From positions 62,001-126,000 of the forward strand of contig JALSJQ010000045.1 in assembly GCA_026989275.1 (NCBI GenBank): 64,000 bases of DNA, given 5' to 3'. Each line of letters opens with the position of its first letter. The first letter of the stretch is position 1. Under the pieces are notes generated by a model. That model did no database searches, was not told where the DNA came from, and saw only the letters and a list, made by a program, of their open reading frames with translations. Shown one piece after another: positions 44,561-54,560 of this stretch. The stretch is from Albidovulum sp. Lineage in GTDB: Bacteria; Pseudomonadota; Alphaproteobacteria; Rhodobacterales; Rhodobacteraceae. The position numbers were made by a program, and so were the translations under genes.

Positions 44561-44890
44561 GCGTTGCCGCAGCGCCCGCATGTCGCCCCTTGCAGGCCGC
44601 TCCTGCCCGCTGACCGGGTCCGCTACCCCGAACCGCCCCGTCGGCAGTTTTCTTCCCGGTGCGTGACGGGCGGCCCTGGCCATGCCGAGGGCGGCGGCCG
44701 ATCCCCGATTTCGTCCTCTTCCGCTGTCGCGGCCTTGGCCATGCCGCCGATCCGTGCGGTGGTCGGCTCTCTTCGCGGCATGTGACGGGCAGCCCCCTCG
44801 CCCGGGCAGAAGAGCGGGAAAGCCCCCGATCATGACGCTCGCCCTCTCCTGCAGGGGGGCTCGGGAGCGGAAGCGGCGGTGAAGCGGCCT
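44561..44890. other. 330-bp gap after rpmG
   Basis: No gene or further signal is seen between the rpmG terminator and the convergent hisN-like gene. Confidence 0.4.
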
Positions 44891-45715
44891 TCAGTCGCAA
44901 GCGCCGGCGAGGACGGCGAGAGCGGCGGCGTGCAGGGCGGTGTTGGCCGCGGCCAGCACCCGCCCGCCCCCGTGGGCCGGCCGGCCTTCCCAGTCGGTGA
45001 CGATGCCGCCGGCCGCCTCGATGACGGCGATCGGCGCCTGGATGTCGTAGGGCTTGAGCCCCGCCTCGATCACGAGATCGACATGGCCGGCGGCAAGAAG
45101 CCCGTAGGCGTAGCAGTCGAGACCGAAGCGCACGAGCCGGCAGCGTCGCGCCACCTGCTCGAAGGCGCGGCGCTCCCCGGCCGTGCCGATCTCGGGGAAG
45201 GTGGAATAGAGAATCGCGTCGGCGAGGTCCTTCGTCGGCGCGGTCCGCAGCGGGGTCTCGCCGCGCGGTCCCGTCAGCCTGGCGGTGCCGAGCCCCCCCT
45301 CGAAACGCTCGCCGATATGGGGCTGGTCGATGAGCCCGTGGAACGGGCCGGCCGCGTCGGTCACGGCGATCAGCACCCCCCAGGTGGGGGTGCCGGAGAT
45401 GTAGCCGCGCGTGCCGTCGATCGGGTCGATCACCCAGGTCAGACCCGAGATCGAGGGGGTGTCGGGGAATTCCTCGCCGAGGATCCCGTCTTCGGGGCGC
45501 CGCTCGGCGAGGATCGCCCGCATGGCGGTTTCGGCCTCGCGATCGGCGGCGGTGACCGGATCGAAGCCGCCGGTCACGTCCTTGTTGTCACGCGCAAGAC
45601 CCGGACGGCGGAAATGGCGCAGCGTGGCGCTGCGGGCCGCGTCCGCCAGGGCATGGGCCGTGGCGCGGATCTCGGCGCGGGTGTCGGCGTCGAGCCTGTC
45701 GAGAAGGCGGGCCAT
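44891..45715 (-). CDS. hisN: Inositol-monophosphatase-family protein, probable histidinol-phosphatase
   Basis: The 274-residue protein belongs to the lithium-sensitive metal phosphatase family. Metal-binding motifs are complete: FDPVTAADREAE near residue 45, GEEF near 72, and DPIDGTRGYISGTPTWGVLIA near 90-110; the C-terminal GLKPYDIQAPIAVIEAAGGIVTDWEG near 225 supplies the last Asp. The segment FGLDCYAYGLLAAGHVDLVIEAGL is characteristic of HisN-type histidinol-phosphatases that remove phosphate from L-histidinol phosphate in histidine synthesis, so that role is favoured over inositol or CysQ-type activity. GGGAGATC precedes the ATG at 45715. No his gene is adjacent. Confidence 0.87.
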   Translation of the reverse strand: MARLLDRLDADTRAEIRATAHALADAARSATLRHFRRPGLARDNKDVTGGFDPVTAADREAETAMRAILAERRPEDGILGEEFPDTPSISGLTWVIDPIDGTRGYISGTPTWGVLIAVTDAAGPFHGLIDQPHIGERFEGGLGTARLTGPRGETPLRTAPTKDLADAILYSTFPEIGTAGERRAFEQVARRCRLVRFGLDCYAYGLLAAGHVDLVIEAGLKPYDIQAPIAVIEAAGGIVTDWEGRPAHGGGRVLAAANTALHAAALAVLAGACD

Positions 45716-46139
45716 GCGGATCTCCCGAACCTCCGGCGCCGGTCGGCCGCCGGGCTGTCCTGTGCCGGGGCGGGCATGATCCCCGCACCCTTGCGGGCAC
45801 GGGGATGGCATGTCCGGTCCGGGAGGTCAAACGGCGGAGGAGCGAAGGGGGAGATCGACAGGCGCGGCATCATCCGCTCCGGCCCGCCCCTTCGATCCGC
45901 CCGATCTGTCGGCCCGGTCCGCCGGCCCGTTCGGGGGGCGGTCCGCACCGTGCCCCGCAGACTTTTCGGCGCCCCGATCCGCGGGCGACGCCGGCCGGAG
46001 AAGCTGCCGGAACGCTCCGGTGGTTGCAGCGCTCCCGTGTTCCGACCGGACCGCGGCGCCGCCTCTTCGGCACGCGATTCCACACGCCCCACCCACGCCC
46101 CGACCGGCCCGGGCGCCGCCTCTCCTCCGGGTTCCCCCC
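45716..46139. other. 424-bp gap between XRE regulator and hisN
   Basis: No supported gene or T-run terminator. Frames crossing it are Arg/Pro-rich shadows. Confidence 0.4.
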
Positions 46140-46505
46140 TCAGGCGGCGGAAGATTCGGAAAGCACGCGTGCCAGCTCGAACAGCCGCTTCCGCTGGGGC
46201 TCGGGAATGGCGTAATAGGCCTTGACGAGTTCGAGCGCCTCCTTGTCGGCGAGAAGGTCGCCGGCCGCGCTGTCGGTCCGGTCGGCCCCTTCGAGCCCTT
46301 CGAAGAAGAAGGAGATCGGCACGTCGAGCGCCTTCGAGATGTCCCATAGCCGCGAGGCGGAAATCCGGTTCATGCCGGTTTCGTATTTCTGGATCTGCTG
46401 GAACTTGATGCCGACCTGTTCGGCGAGCTGTTGCTGGGTCATGCCGATCATCCAGCGGCGCTGGCGCACGCGCTTGCCGACATGCACATCAACCGGATGC
46501 TTCAT
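46140..46505 (-). CDS. XRE-family transcriptional regulator
   Basis: The 121-residue protein has an N-terminal helix-turn-helix (residues about 8-63): VGKRVRQRRWMIGMTQQQLAEQVGIKFQQIQKYETGMNRISASRLWDISKALDVPI, in which QQLAEQVG and FQQIQKYETG form the turn and recognition helix, followed by FFFEGLEG. The C-terminal half ends with LELVKAYYAIPEPQRKRLFELARVL, a helical extension common to short alphaproteobacterial regulators of this type. Targets are unknown. GAGGAGC precedes the ATG at 46505. The upstream region is distinctly poorer in GC, fitting promoters. Confidence 0.92.
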   Translation of the reverse strand: MKHPVDVHVGKRVRQRRWMIGMTQQQLAEQVGIKFQQIQKYETGMNRISASRLWDISKALDVPISFFFEGLEGADRTDSAAGDLLADKEALELVKAYYAIPEPQRKRLFELARVLSESSAA

Positions 46506-47023
46506 GGTTTGCTCCTCGGTTTCCCTTGAGTGGTGGACATGGTGGTTGAAACGAGTGGTGGCTCGACGGAAAAAGATCCCGCAGCGGTTTAGTAACGCAT
46601 TTCGCCACCGCATGCAGCCATTTTTTTCCGTCCAGCCATCATCCGGTAGACAGTTTCCGCATCTTTCTGTCCTGGAAGGAAAAAATGTCGGAATGCCTTT
46701 TCTATCCCGTGGCTGTTCCGGCCTTCGGATGGTTCTCGCGAAGGTTGACCGTCGGTCAGGGGGGGTGAGTCGGTTTTGCAGATGGAAAAATTTTCCGAAA
46801 CGAATTGTGCAGTATGGGGAGATATTTGCGGAACGCGAATTCCTCCGGCCGGAGGTGATTCGCCGCGGCTTGCGGAGGCGGGGCGCGATGCGGGCCGGCC
46901 CCGTGCCGCAAGGTCGGCATTGCCGAGAGGCGCCGGTGGCGCCATGCTGGGCAAGGGCGCGGCCGGGCGGGCAGGCCGGCAGGTCGGGCCGACATGTCTC
47001 CGAAACGGTGCGAGGGAGGGAAA
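46506..47023. other. 518-bp AT-richer divergent spacer
   Basis: The stretch about 46590-46830 has runs such as TTTTTTT and GGAAAAATTTTCC (46784-46796, a near-palindrome), unusual in this genome. It lies between the divergent XRE and quinone oxidoreductase genes and probably contains both promoters. No gene is supported. Confidence 0.55.
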
Positions 47024-48007
47024 ATGACGGACAGGATGCGGGCGATGCAGGTGAGGGCGCTCGGGGCGCCGCTCGCGCCCGCCACGCTGCCGCGGCCCGA
47101 GCCGGGGCCCGGCGAGGTGCGGGTGGCGGTGCGGGCCGCCGGGATCAATTTCGCCGATCTTCTCCTGCGCGAGGGGCGCTATCAGGAGCGGCCCGAGCTG
47201 CCCTTCACCCTCGGCATGGAAGCGAGCGGCATCGTCGATGCGGTGGGGGCGGGGGTCGCCGATCTCCGGCCGGGGATGCGGGTGATGGGCTATGGCGGCA
47301 CCGGCGCGCTGGCCGAGAGCGCGATCTTCCCGGCCGCGCTGGTCGTGCCGATTCCCGACGCGATGTCCTTCATCGAAGCGGCGGCCTTTCCGATCGCCTA
47401 TGGCACTTCCCATGTCGCCCTGGCGCATCGGGCGAGGCTCCGGCCGGGAGAGAGGCTGCTCGTTCTCGGTGCGGCGGGTGGGGTCGGGCTCACGGCCGTC
47501 GAGATCGGCCGGCTGATGGGGGCCGAGGTGATCGCCGTGGCCCGCGGCAAGGCGCGGCTCGAGGTGGCGCGCGCCGCCGGCGCCCGTCATCTGATCGACA
47601 GCGAAACCGCCGATCTGCGCGAGGCGGTGAAGGCGCTGGGCGGGGCCGACGTGGTCTATGATCCGGTGGGGGGCGAGGCCTTCCGGGCGGCGCTCCGGGC
47701 CACCAACCCCGAGGGCCGGCTGATCCCGATCGGTTTCGCCTCGGGCGAGATCCCGCAGATCCCGGCGAACATCCTCCTCGTGAAGAACCTGACCGTGATC
47801 GGCCTCTACTGGGGCGGTTATGCGAAGTTTCGCCCCGAGGTGATCGGCGAAAGCTTCCGCCAGCTGCTCGACTGGTATCGCGCCGGCCATCTGAAGCCCC
47901 ATGTGAGCCATGTGCTGCCGCTCGAGCGCGCCGAGGAGGCGCTGGCCCTGCTCGGGGAACGCAAGGCGACCGGCAAGGTGGTGGTGCGGGTGCAGGCGGA
48001 AGAATGA
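47024..48007 (+). CDS. NADPH:quinone oxidoreductase family protein (zinc-free MDR)
   Basis: The 327-residue protein is a medium-chain dehydrogenase/reductase of the quinone oxidoreductase branch. Marks are GINFADLLLREGRYQERPELPFTLGMEASGIVDAVGAGV near residue 38-78, the NADPH loop LVLGAAGGVGLTAVEIGRLMGAEVIAVAR near 145-173, and VYDPVGGEAFRAALRA near 215. No catalytic or structural zinc cysteines are visible. Substrates may be quinones or enoyl compounds. GGGAGGGAA precedes the ATG at 47024, preferred to an ATG at 46994. It is divergent from the XRE regulator, which could control it. Confidence 0.9.
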   Translation: MTDRMRAMQVRALGAPLAPATLPRPEPGPGEVRVAVRAAGINFADLLLREGRYQERPELPFTLGMEASGIVDAVGAGVADLRPGMRVMGYGGTGALAESAIFPAALVVPIPDAMSFIEAAAFPIAYGTSHVALAHRARLRPGERLLVLGAAGGVGLTAVEIGRLMGAEVIAVARGKARLEVARAAGARHLIDSETADLREAVKALGGADVVYDPVGGEAFRAALRATNPEGRLIPIGFASGEIPQIPANILLVKNLTVIGLYWGGYAKFRPEVIGESFRQLLDWYRAGHLKPHVSHVLPLERAEEALALLGERKATGKVVVRVQAEE

Positions 48008-48406
48008 GCCGCCGCACCGCGTGCCGCTGCATCGCGTAATCTGACGAAAAGTTTATCGCAAATCCGCGGCACCAGGCGGTTGAAACGGTCCGGGCTGCGC
48101 CGATATCCTTGGGGCGACCCGTTTCCGGTCGGTCGGAGGAAGGAACGATCGGGGGCACCGGGCAGCCGGGAGACGGCTCTTGCGCCCCGGAGTAAGGGCT
48201 TCGGCAAAGGAATGGCGCCCGAGCGATGAATAGAGGGTGAAATGACCGACGAAACATGTCAGGATATGCGCGAGAGAAGCGGAGCCTGACCGCGAGGGGC
48301 ACGGCCCGGCCGTCGCGGAGCGACAGCAAGGGCGGCCTTTCCCCGCGGCGCCGAAGAAGCGCCTCAACCATTCGCCATCGGATCGAAATTCAAGGAGCGA
48401 GCAGAC
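48008..48406. other. 399-bp upstream region of the Bax-inhibitor gene
   Basis: No gene supported. A candidate promoter lies at 48080-48109; the remaining 290 bp would be leader. A small upstream peptide or RNA is possible but not recognised. Confidence 0.4.
48080..48109 (+). promoter_or_regulatory. Candidate promoter upstream of Bax-inhibitor gene
   Basis: TTGAAA and TATCCT are 18 bp apart. The implied leader of about 290 nt is long; the -35 box also resembles a heat-shock type. Confidence 0.3.
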
Positions 48407-49132
48407 ATGGCAGACTATGAAACCATCCGCACCCGCAGCGCCGGCGAGGGCCGGGTCGGCGTGATCGACGAGGGCCTGCGGGCCTACATGAACCGCGTCT
48501 ACATGACGATGGGCATCGGCATGGCCATCACCGGCCTGATCGCCTGGTTCGTCGGCACCAACCCGGCCATGCTGCAGGCGATCTACGGCACCGGTCTCAA
48601 ATGGGTGGTGATGTTCGCACCGCTGATCGTGGTCTTCGCCTTCGGCGCCACGATCCACCGCATGAGCCCGCAGACGGCGACGCTGGTCTTCTACGGCTAT
48701 TCGGCGCTGATGGGGCTGTCGCTCTCCTTCATCTTCGCGGTCTATACCGGCATCTCCATCGCCCAGACCTTCTTCGTGACCGCCATCGCCTTCCTGGCGC
48801 TCAGCCTCTACGGCTACACGACGAAGCGCGATCTTTCGGGGTTCGGCACATTCCTCTTCATGGGGCTGATCGGCCTGCTGGTGGCTTCGGTCGTCAACAT
48901 CTTCCTCGGCTCGCCGGCGGTGCAGTTCGCCATTTCGGTGATCGGCGTGTTGATCTTCGCGGGGCTCACCGCCTATGACACCCAGGCGATCAAGGCGCTC
49001 TACATCGAGATGGCCGCATCGAGCGACGAAGCGACGATCTCGCGCATGGCGATCATGGGAGCGCTCAAGCTCTACCTCGATTTCCTCAACATGTTCATGT
49101 TCCTGCTCCAGTTCCTCGGCAATCGCGAGTAA
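48407..49132 (+). CDS. Bax inhibitor-1/YccA family membrane protein
   Basis: The 241-residue protein is a seven-helix BI-1 family membrane protein, thought to act as a pH-sensitive calcium leak channel or to modulate membrane proteases such as FtsH. Helices are plain in VYMTMGIGMAITGLIAWFVG, WVVMFAPLIVVFAFG, TLVFYGYSALMGLSLSFIFAVY, TFFVTAIAFLALSLYGY and later. The C-terminal signature AYDTQAIKALYIE and ALKLYLDFLNMFMFLLQFLG is intact, with the conserved Asp residues. AAGGAGCG precedes the ATG. A strong terminator follows, so it is a single-gene unit. Confidence 0.96.
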   Translation: MADYETIRTRSAGEGRVGVIDEGLRAYMNRVYMTMGIGMAITGLIAWFVGTNPAMLQAIYGTGLKWVVMFAPLIVVFAFGATIHRMSPQTATLVFYGYSALMGLSLSFIFAVYTGISIAQTFFVTAIAFLALSLYGYTTKRDLSGFGTFLFMGLIGLLVASVVNIFLGSPAVQFAISVIGVLIFAGLTAYDTQAIKALYIEMAASSDEATISRMAIMGALKLYLDFLNMFMFLLQFLGNRE

Positions 49133-49164
49133 CGGAGCGGGCCGCTCGTCCAGCGGAAGAACGC

Positions 49165-49193
49165 AAGGGGCCGGCTTCGTGCCGGCCCCTTTT
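49165..49193 (+). terminator. Intrinsic terminator after the Bax-inhibitor gene
   Basis: AAGGGGCCGGC pairs with GCCGGCCCCTT around TTCGT, followed by TTTT. Confidence 0.88.
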
Positions 49194-49380
49194 CGCATGG
49201 CATGGGATGGTGGCGGAAGGCGGGGCGGGCTCTTTCCGGCGGAAGGGGCACGCCGTCGAACTCCCGGCGGACCCTGTCGAACGCTCCGCCGACACCCCGT
49301 CGGGTCGTCGGCCGTCGCCCCTAGGCGCGCCTCTGTCGGCCAGCGGATCGAATGCCTCGTCGGAGGCCTGCCGCCACCCC

Positions 49381-50385
49381 TCAACCCTCCTCGGCGCGGG
49401 CGAAGGTGTCGATGGCCGTGGCGATGAAATGCTGCCGCACCGGCGGCAGCTCCATGAAGATCTCGTGCCGCGCGGCCGGCACCTCGATCAGCCTGGCGCC
49501 GGGGCGGGCGGCGCCCCAGCGGGCCATGTGCCGCCGGACGGCGACCGGATCGACCACCTGCTCGTCGCTGCCGAGGAAGGTCACGGCCGGTTGCGGCGGC
49601 GGGTCGAGGCGGGCGAAGAGGGCCGCTTCGCGCAGCGCCTCGGCCACCCAGCGGATCGAGGCGCCGCCGATCTCGAGTTCGGGATGGGCCCGGATCATCC
49701 GCCCCATCCAGTCCCACATCTCGCGGTCGCGGGTGAGGGTGTTGTCCGCGAAGGGCGCGGTGAGCACGTAGCTGCGCGGCCCGGTGGTCGGTGTGCGCAG
49801 GAGCGACAGGCCGAGCGCATCGGCCGCCCGGATCGCCCATTTGAGCGCCAGGGCGAATGCGCCGGGGCCCGGCAGGTCCCACATCGGCGCCGAGAAGACC
49901 ACGCCCGTAACCGGCAGCCCGTCATGGAGCGCCCGGAGGGCGATCATCCCGCCCATCGAATGGGCAAGGAGATGCCACGGCCGCGGCGCGCCCCGCCGGG
50001 CGAGGAAGGCCGTCAGGGCCGCGACATCGCGCTGATAGTCGGGAAAGCGATCGACATGGCCGAGAAGCGGATCGGGGGCGAGCCGGTCCGCCAGCCCCTG
50101 GCCGCGCCAGTCGATCGCCGCCACCTGCCAGCCGGCCCCGGTGAAAGCCTCGGCGAGGGGGGCGTATTTCTCGACATGCTCGGTGCGCCCCGGAAAGAGC
50201 AGCACCGTGCCGCGCGTCCCCTCGGGCCAGTGGGCGACGCGCAGCCGCACCCCGTCGGCGGCCCGGAGCCAGCGGCTCTCGGGCGCCGGGCCGGGGGCGA
50301 CATCGGCGAACCAGGGGGCGGGTGCCGCCTCGCTCGCAGATGTCGTTCCGCCCGCGGGGGGCGGTGTCTCGGCCGGGGCCGTCAT
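49381..50385 (-). CDS. Alpha/beta hydrolase (lysophospholipase/monoacylglycerol-lipase-like)
   Basis: The 334-residue protein is a serine hydrolase of the lysophospholipase type. Marks are VLLFPGRTEHVEKYAPLAEAF near residue 60 (oxyanion strand), DWRGQGLADR near 92, LLAHSMGGMIALRAL near 140 with the nucleophile Ser, VTFLGSDEQVVDP near 270 with the acid, and AARHEIFMEL near 303 with the His. The first 25 residues are Ala/Pro-rich and variable. No signal peptide is present. It starts 6 bp after the SCP2 gene stop, so the two form an operon that may handle lipids together. Confidence 0.88.
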   Translation of the reverse strand: MTAPAETPPPAGGTTSASEAAPAPWFADVAPGPAPESRWLRAADGVRLRVAHWPEGTRGTVLLFPGRTEHVEKYAPLAEAFTGAGWQVAAIDWRGQGLADRLAPDPLLGHVDRFPDYQRDVAALTAFLARRGAPRPWHLLAHSMGGMIALRALHDGLPVTGVVFSAPMWDLPGPGAFALALKWAIRAADALGLSLLRTPTTGPRSYVLTAPFADNTLTRDREMWDWMGRMIRAHPELEIGGASIRWVAEALREAALFARLDPPPQPAVTFLGSDEQVVDPVAVRRHMARWGAARPGARLIEVPAARHEIFMELPPVRQHFIATAIDTFARAEEG

Positions 50386-50391
50386 GCCGCC

Positions 50392-50679
50392 TCAGACCAG
50401 CGCCGAGCCGAGACGCATCGCCGTGCTCATGTCGCCATCGAGCTGCAGCCGGCCCGACATGAAGGCGGCGGTCGGGTTGAGGTCGCCGGCGAGGATCTCC
50501 CTGAAGGTGTCGGCATCGGCCTTGAGGGTGACATCGGCCGGCCCGTCGCCGACCTCGATGCCGTTCTGACCGATCAGGATGGCGCCGACGCCCTCGATCT
50601 CGAATTTCACCGTGCCGTCGAACCCGGCCGGCAGCTTTTCCCTGAGGGCCGCGACGGCCTCGTTCAGAATGTCGCTCAT
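50392..50679 (-). CDS. SCP2 sterol-binding domain protein
   Basis: The 95-residue protein is a stand-alone SCP2 domain, a hydrophobic pocket that binds fatty acids, acyl-CoA or similar lipids. The pattern FDGTVKFEIEGVGAILIGQNGIEVGDGPADVTLKADADTFREILAGDLNPTAAFMSGRLQLDGDMSTAMRL is the full family core. AAGGAGCG precedes the ATG at 50679. It is followed 6 bp later by a lipase-like hydrolase, suggesting lipid handling. Confidence 0.94.
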   Translation of the reverse strand: MSDILNEAVAALREKLPAGFDGTVKFEIEGVGAILIGQNGIEVGDGPADVTLKADADTFREILAGDLNPTAAFMSGRLQLDGDMSTAMRLGSALV

Positions 50680-50822
50680 TTCACGCTCCTTCACATCTGG
50701 TCCGGTTCCCGTTCCTGCCGGCGGTGGGGAGAGGCCGCGACGGCGGTGCCGCTTTCCTTCCTGTTCCCATGGTTTAAACTCGGAACAGATTCCTTCGGCG
50801 GGTGCACGGGTGCAGACGAGAT

Positions 50823-51485
50823 ATGGCCCCTTCGACACGAATTTCCAACAGTGCCGTGGCGGCAGCTTCCCTGCCGCGGGGTGCCAACCGGTGGCGGCGT
50901 GCCGGGCGCTTTCTCCTGATCGGGACACTTGTCGGCACGGCGATGGCGGCAGGTGCCGGGGAAGGCGGGGACGCTTCGCAAGGTGGAAGGGCCGTGACGG
51001 CGCCGGCGACGCAATCGCTCGATGCCATGCTCGCCCGACTGGCCGATCCCGCCACAAGGAACGGCATGGCGCTCGCGGCCGAGATCCGCGCCCGCTGGGC
51101 CCGTTCGGGTTCGCCGACGCTCGATCTGCTGCTGGCCCGCGGCCGCGCCGCCCTGGCCGAAGGGGATGCGCGCGCGGCGGTGGGGCACCTGACCGCGCTT
51201 CTCGACACCGCTCCCGGCTTCGTCGAGGGTCGCTTCACCCGTGCCGAGGCCTTTCTCGCTCTCGGGCGGCCCGGCATCGCTCTCGACGATCTCGCCCGTG
51301 CCCTTGCCGTCGAGCCGCGACATTTCCCTTCCTGGGCGCTGACCGGGGCGATCCTGGCCGAGATCGGGGATCTCGACGGGGCGCGGGAGGCCCTGCGCCG
51401 GGCACGCGCGCTCAACCCCCATGATCGCGAGATCGCCCGGGCGCTCGCGCGCATCGAGAGGCGGATCCGGGGCGATGCCGCCTGA
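50823..51485 (+). CDS. TPR-repeat exported protein
   Basis: The 220-residue product has a basic start followed by a hydrophobic stretch (FLLIGTLVGTAMAAGAG), either a signal peptide or membrane anchor. The rest is helical with at least three tetratricopeptide-like repeats: LLLARGRAALAEGDARAAVGHLTALLDTAP, VEGRFTRAEAFLALGRPGIALDDLARALAVEP and FPSWALTGAILAEIGDLDGAREALRRARALNP. It likely acts as a periplasmic scaffold; partner unknown. Such a small TPR gene beside the helicase-fdxA-carD block recurs in related bacteria. The ATG at 50823 lacks a strong ribosome site. Confidence 0.82.
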   Translation: MAPSTRISNSAVAAASLPRGANRWRRAGRFLLIGTLVGTAMAAGAGEGGDASQGGRAVTAPATQSLDAMLARLADPATRNGMALAAEIRARWARSGSPTLDLLLARGRAALAEGDARAAVGHLTALLDTAPGFVEGRFTRAEAFLALGRPGIALDDLARALAVEPRHFPSWALTGAILAEIGDLDGAREALRRARALNPHDREIARALARIERRIRGDAA

Positions 51486-51584
51486 AACGGGGCGGCCGGC
51501 CATGCCGGGTGAAGCGCATCCGGCGACGAAGTAAGGAAGAGGGACGGGGCGCCTTCTCCGCAGGGCAGAGGGAGGCGAGGCAGG

Positions 51585-54554
51585 ATGAGGCAGGGGATGA
51601 TCACCGCGGTCCTGGGGCCGACCAACACCGGCAAGACCCATTACGCCATCGAGCGGATGCTGGCCCACCGCACCGGCGTCATCGCGCTGCCGCTGCGGCT
51701 CCTGGCCCGTGAGGTCTATGACAGGATCGTCTCCCTGAGAGGGCCTTCGGTGGTCGCGCTCGTCACCGGCGAGGAACGGATCGTGCCGCCCCGGGCGCAA
51801 TACTGGGTCGCCACCACCGAGGCCATGCCCGAGGCCACCGGCGCCGACTTTCTCGCCATCGACGAGATCCAGATGGCGGCCGATCCCGAGCGCGGGCACG
51901 TATTCACCGACCGGCTCCTGCGCGCGCGGGGGCAGAAGGAGACGATGTTTCTCGGAGCCGACACCATGCGCCCGCTCCTCGCCCGGCTCGTGCCCGAGGC
52001 CCGCTTCGTCCGCCGCGAACGCTTTTCGCCTCTCGCCTATACCGGCCGCAAGAAGATCTCGCGCATGCCGCGCCGCTCGGCCATCGTCGGCTTCTCGGTG
52101 GACAGCGTCTATGCCATTGCCGAGCTGCTGCGCCGCCAGAAGGGCGGGGCCGCGGTCGTGCTCGGGGCGCTCAGCCCGCGCACGCGCAACGCCCAGGTCG
52201 CCCTCTACCAGAATGGTGACGTCGATTATCTGGTGGCGACCGACGCCATCGGCATGGGGCTCAATCTCGACATCGACCATGTGGCCTTCTTCTCGCGGCG
52301 CAAGTTCGACGGCGTCCGGATGCGGGATCTGACCCCGGCCGAGATGGGGCAGATCGCCGGACGGGCGGGCCGCTACATGCGCCCCGGCTCCTTCGGCGTG
52401 ACGGGGGATGCCCCCGATCTCTCCCCCGAGCTTGCCGAGGCGCTCGAGAGCCACAGCTTCGCCCCGATCGAGCGGCTGCAATGGCGCAACGCCCGTCTCG
52501 ACTTCGCTTCGCCCGAGCGGCTCATCGCCTCGCTCGAGCGCACGAGCGACAACCCGCTCCTGATGCGCGCCCGCGAAGCCGAGGATCTGCGCACCTTGCG
52601 CATGCTCGCGGCCGATTCGCTCATTCGTGCCCGCATCGGCCATGCCCGCGACGTGCGGCTGCTGTGGGAGACCTGCCAGATCCCCGACTTCCGCAACACC
52701 ATGCCGGCCGAGCACGCCCGCCTCGTCGGCGAGATCTTCACCTTCCTGCACGAGAAGGGGCGGATCCCCGAAAGCTGGCTGGCGCTGCGGCTCGCCCGCA
52801 TCGACCGCACCGACGGCGACATCGACACGCTGTCGAAGAGGCTGGCCTATGTGCGCACATGGACGTATGTTGCCCAGCGTCCCGACTGGCTCGAGGACCG
52901 GGACCACTGGCGCGGCGTCACGCGCGATCTCGAGGACCGCCTGTCGGATGCGCTCCATGCGCGGCTGACCCAACGTTTCGTCGATCGGCGCACGAGCGTG
53001 CTCATGCGCCGGCTGAAGGAGAAGGAGAGCCTGGTGGCCGAGGTGAACGAGAAGGGCGAGGTGACGGTCGAGGGCGAACATGTCGGCCGTCTCGAAGGGT
53101 TCCGCTTTCATCAGGACAGGGCGGCCGGCGCCGAGGAAGGCAAGACGCTGCGCGCAGCGGCGTTCAAGGCCCTCGGGCCGCAGTTCCGCCTCAGGGCCGA
53201 ACGGCTCTATCGCGCACCCGATACCGAGTTCGACATCACCGAGCAGGGTGGGCTCATGTGGGGCGCCGATGCGGTGGGGCGGCTCGCGCCGGGCGAAGGG
53301 GCGCTTCGGCCGCGGGTGGTCGCCTTCGTGGACGACGAGGCCGGGGCGGAAGTCAGGGAGATGGTCGAGCGGCGGCTCGGGCACTTCGTCGAGCGGCGCA
53401 TCGCCACCTTGTTCGAGCCGCTTCTTGCCATGGCGAAGGACGAGGAGATCACCGGCCTTGCCCGGGGACTTGCCTTCCGCCTCGAGGAGGCGATGGGGGT
53501 GCTGCCGCGGACCGAGGTGGCCGCGGAGGTCAAGGCGCTCGGTCAGGAGGAGCGCGGCAAGCTGCGCCGCCACGGGGTGCGCTTCGGCCAGTTCACCATC
53601 TTCATGCCGGCGTTGCTCAAGCCGGCGCCGACGCGGTTGCGCCTCGTTCTCTGGGCGCTGGCGCGGGGGCTCGACGAATTCCCGCCCGCCCCGCCTGCGG
53701 GCTTCGTCACCGTCGAGTTGCCGGACCGTCCCATGCCCGGCGGCTACTGGCAGATGGCGGGTTACCGGCCCGCGGGCCGGCGGGCGATCCGGGTGGACAT
53801 GCTCGAGCGGCTCGCCGATCTCGTTCGCGACAGGGATACCCGCGGCGGTTTCGAGGCCACGGCCGACATGCTGTCGATCACCGGCCTGACCCTCGAGCAG
53901 TTTGCCGATCTCATGCAGGGGTTGGGCTACCGGGCCGAGCGGGGCGAACGGCCAAGACCGGTGCGGCGACAGGACGGGCAGGGAGGAGAGGGGGATCCGT
54001 CCTCGGGGGCGCCGGCGGGCGGAGGAGCGGCCGAGGCCGCCCGCGATCCGCTTCTCGAGGATGCCGACTGCCCCGATTGTGCCGGAAAGGCCGGGGCCGA
54101 GGCCGGCGGCGGTGCGGCCGTCGCGGCGGAGGAGGCGGTTTCTTCTTCAGGCAATGCGGGGACGGTGGAAGCGGAGACGGCAGGAGAGGTGAGCCGCGCC
54201 GCTCCGGCTCCGGCCGCCGGAACCTCTGCCGCCGGAGCGGCCGATGCGGATCTGGCGGCGCCGGCGACGGACGAAGAAGGTGCACCCGGCAAGAAGAAGA
54301 CAGCTTCCGGAGAGGAGATCGAGGTCTTCTACGTCTTCACCTGGCAGCCGAAGCGGCGGGGACGACAGGCCGGGGCGGATCGGTCGGCGGCGAAATCCGC
54401 CGGCAAGGGGCCCAGGAGACGCAAGGGCGGGGCGGCTTCCGCAGGAGCGGCGGAGCGTGGATCGGCGCGCGCTGGCAAGCCGCCGCGGCGCGAGCGGCCC
54501 GTCGATCCCGACAACCCCTTCGCCGTGCTTCAGTCCCTCAAGGATCGTCTCTGA
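51585..54554 (+). CDS. SUV3-like superfamily 2 RNA helicase
   Basis: The 989-residue protein is a DExH-type helicase like mitochondrial SUV3 and alphaproteobacterial MgpS, acting on RNA. Motifs are [10 protein letters not shown] at 11-19, II DEIQ at 93-96, IV/V region [21 protein letters not shown] near 210-230 and [11 protein letters not shown] near 267-275. A middle helical region and a SUV3-type C-terminal core follow to about 780. The last 200 residues are a Gly/Ala-rich low-complexity tail with a CPDC pair, then a conserved [15 protein letters not shown] and the terminal [16 protein letters not shown]. The ATG at 51585 is used; the next Met is four codons on. It heads the helicase-S4-fdxA-carD block. 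Confidence 0.93.
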   Translation: MRQGMITAVLGPTNTGKTHYAIERMLAHRTGVIALPLRLLAREVYDRIVSLRGPSVVALVTGEERIVPPRAQYWVATTEAMPEATGADFLAIDEIQMAADPERGHVFTDRLLRARGQKETMFLGADTMRPLLARLVPEARFVRRERFSPLAYTGRKKISRMPRRSAIVGFSVDSVYAIAELLRRQKGGAAVVLGALSPRTRNAQVALYQNGDVDYLVATDAIGMGLNLDIDHVAFFSRRKFDGVRMRDLTPAEMGQIAGRAGRYMRPGSFGVTGDAPDLSPELAEALESHSFAPIERLQWRNARLDFASPERLIASLERTSDNPLLMRAREAEDLRTLRMLAADSLIRARIGHARDVRLLWETCQIPDFRNTMPAEHARLVGEIFTFLHEKGRIPESWLALRLARIDRTDGDIDTLSKRLAYVRTWTYVAQRPDWLEDRDHWRGVTRDLEDRLSDALHARLTQRFVDRRTSVLMRRLKEKESLVAEVNEKGEVTVEGEHVGRLEGFRFHQDRAAGAEEGKTLRAAAFKALGPQFRLRAERLYRAPDTEFDITEQGGLMWGADAVGRLAPGEGALRPRVVAFVDDEAGAEVREMVERRLGHFVERRIATLFEPLLAMAKDEEITGLARGLAFRLEEAMGVLPRTEVAAEVKALGQEERGKLRRHGVRFGQFTIFMPALLKPAPTRLRLVLWALARGLDEFPPAPPAGFVTVELPDRPMPGGYWQMAGYRPAGRRAIRVDMLERLADLVRDRDTRGGFEATADMLSITGLTLEQFADLMQGLGYRAERGERPRPVRRQDGQGGEGDPSSGAPAGGGAAEAARDPLLEDADCPDCAGKAGAEAGGGAAVAAEEAVSSSGNAGTVEAETAGEVSRAAPAPAAGTSAAGAADADLAAPATDEEGAPGKKKTASGEEIEVFYVFTWQPKRRGRQAGADRSAAKSAGKGPRRRKGGAASAGAAERGSARAGKPPRRERPVDPDNPFAVLQSLKDRL

Positions 54555-54560
54555 ACGGTG

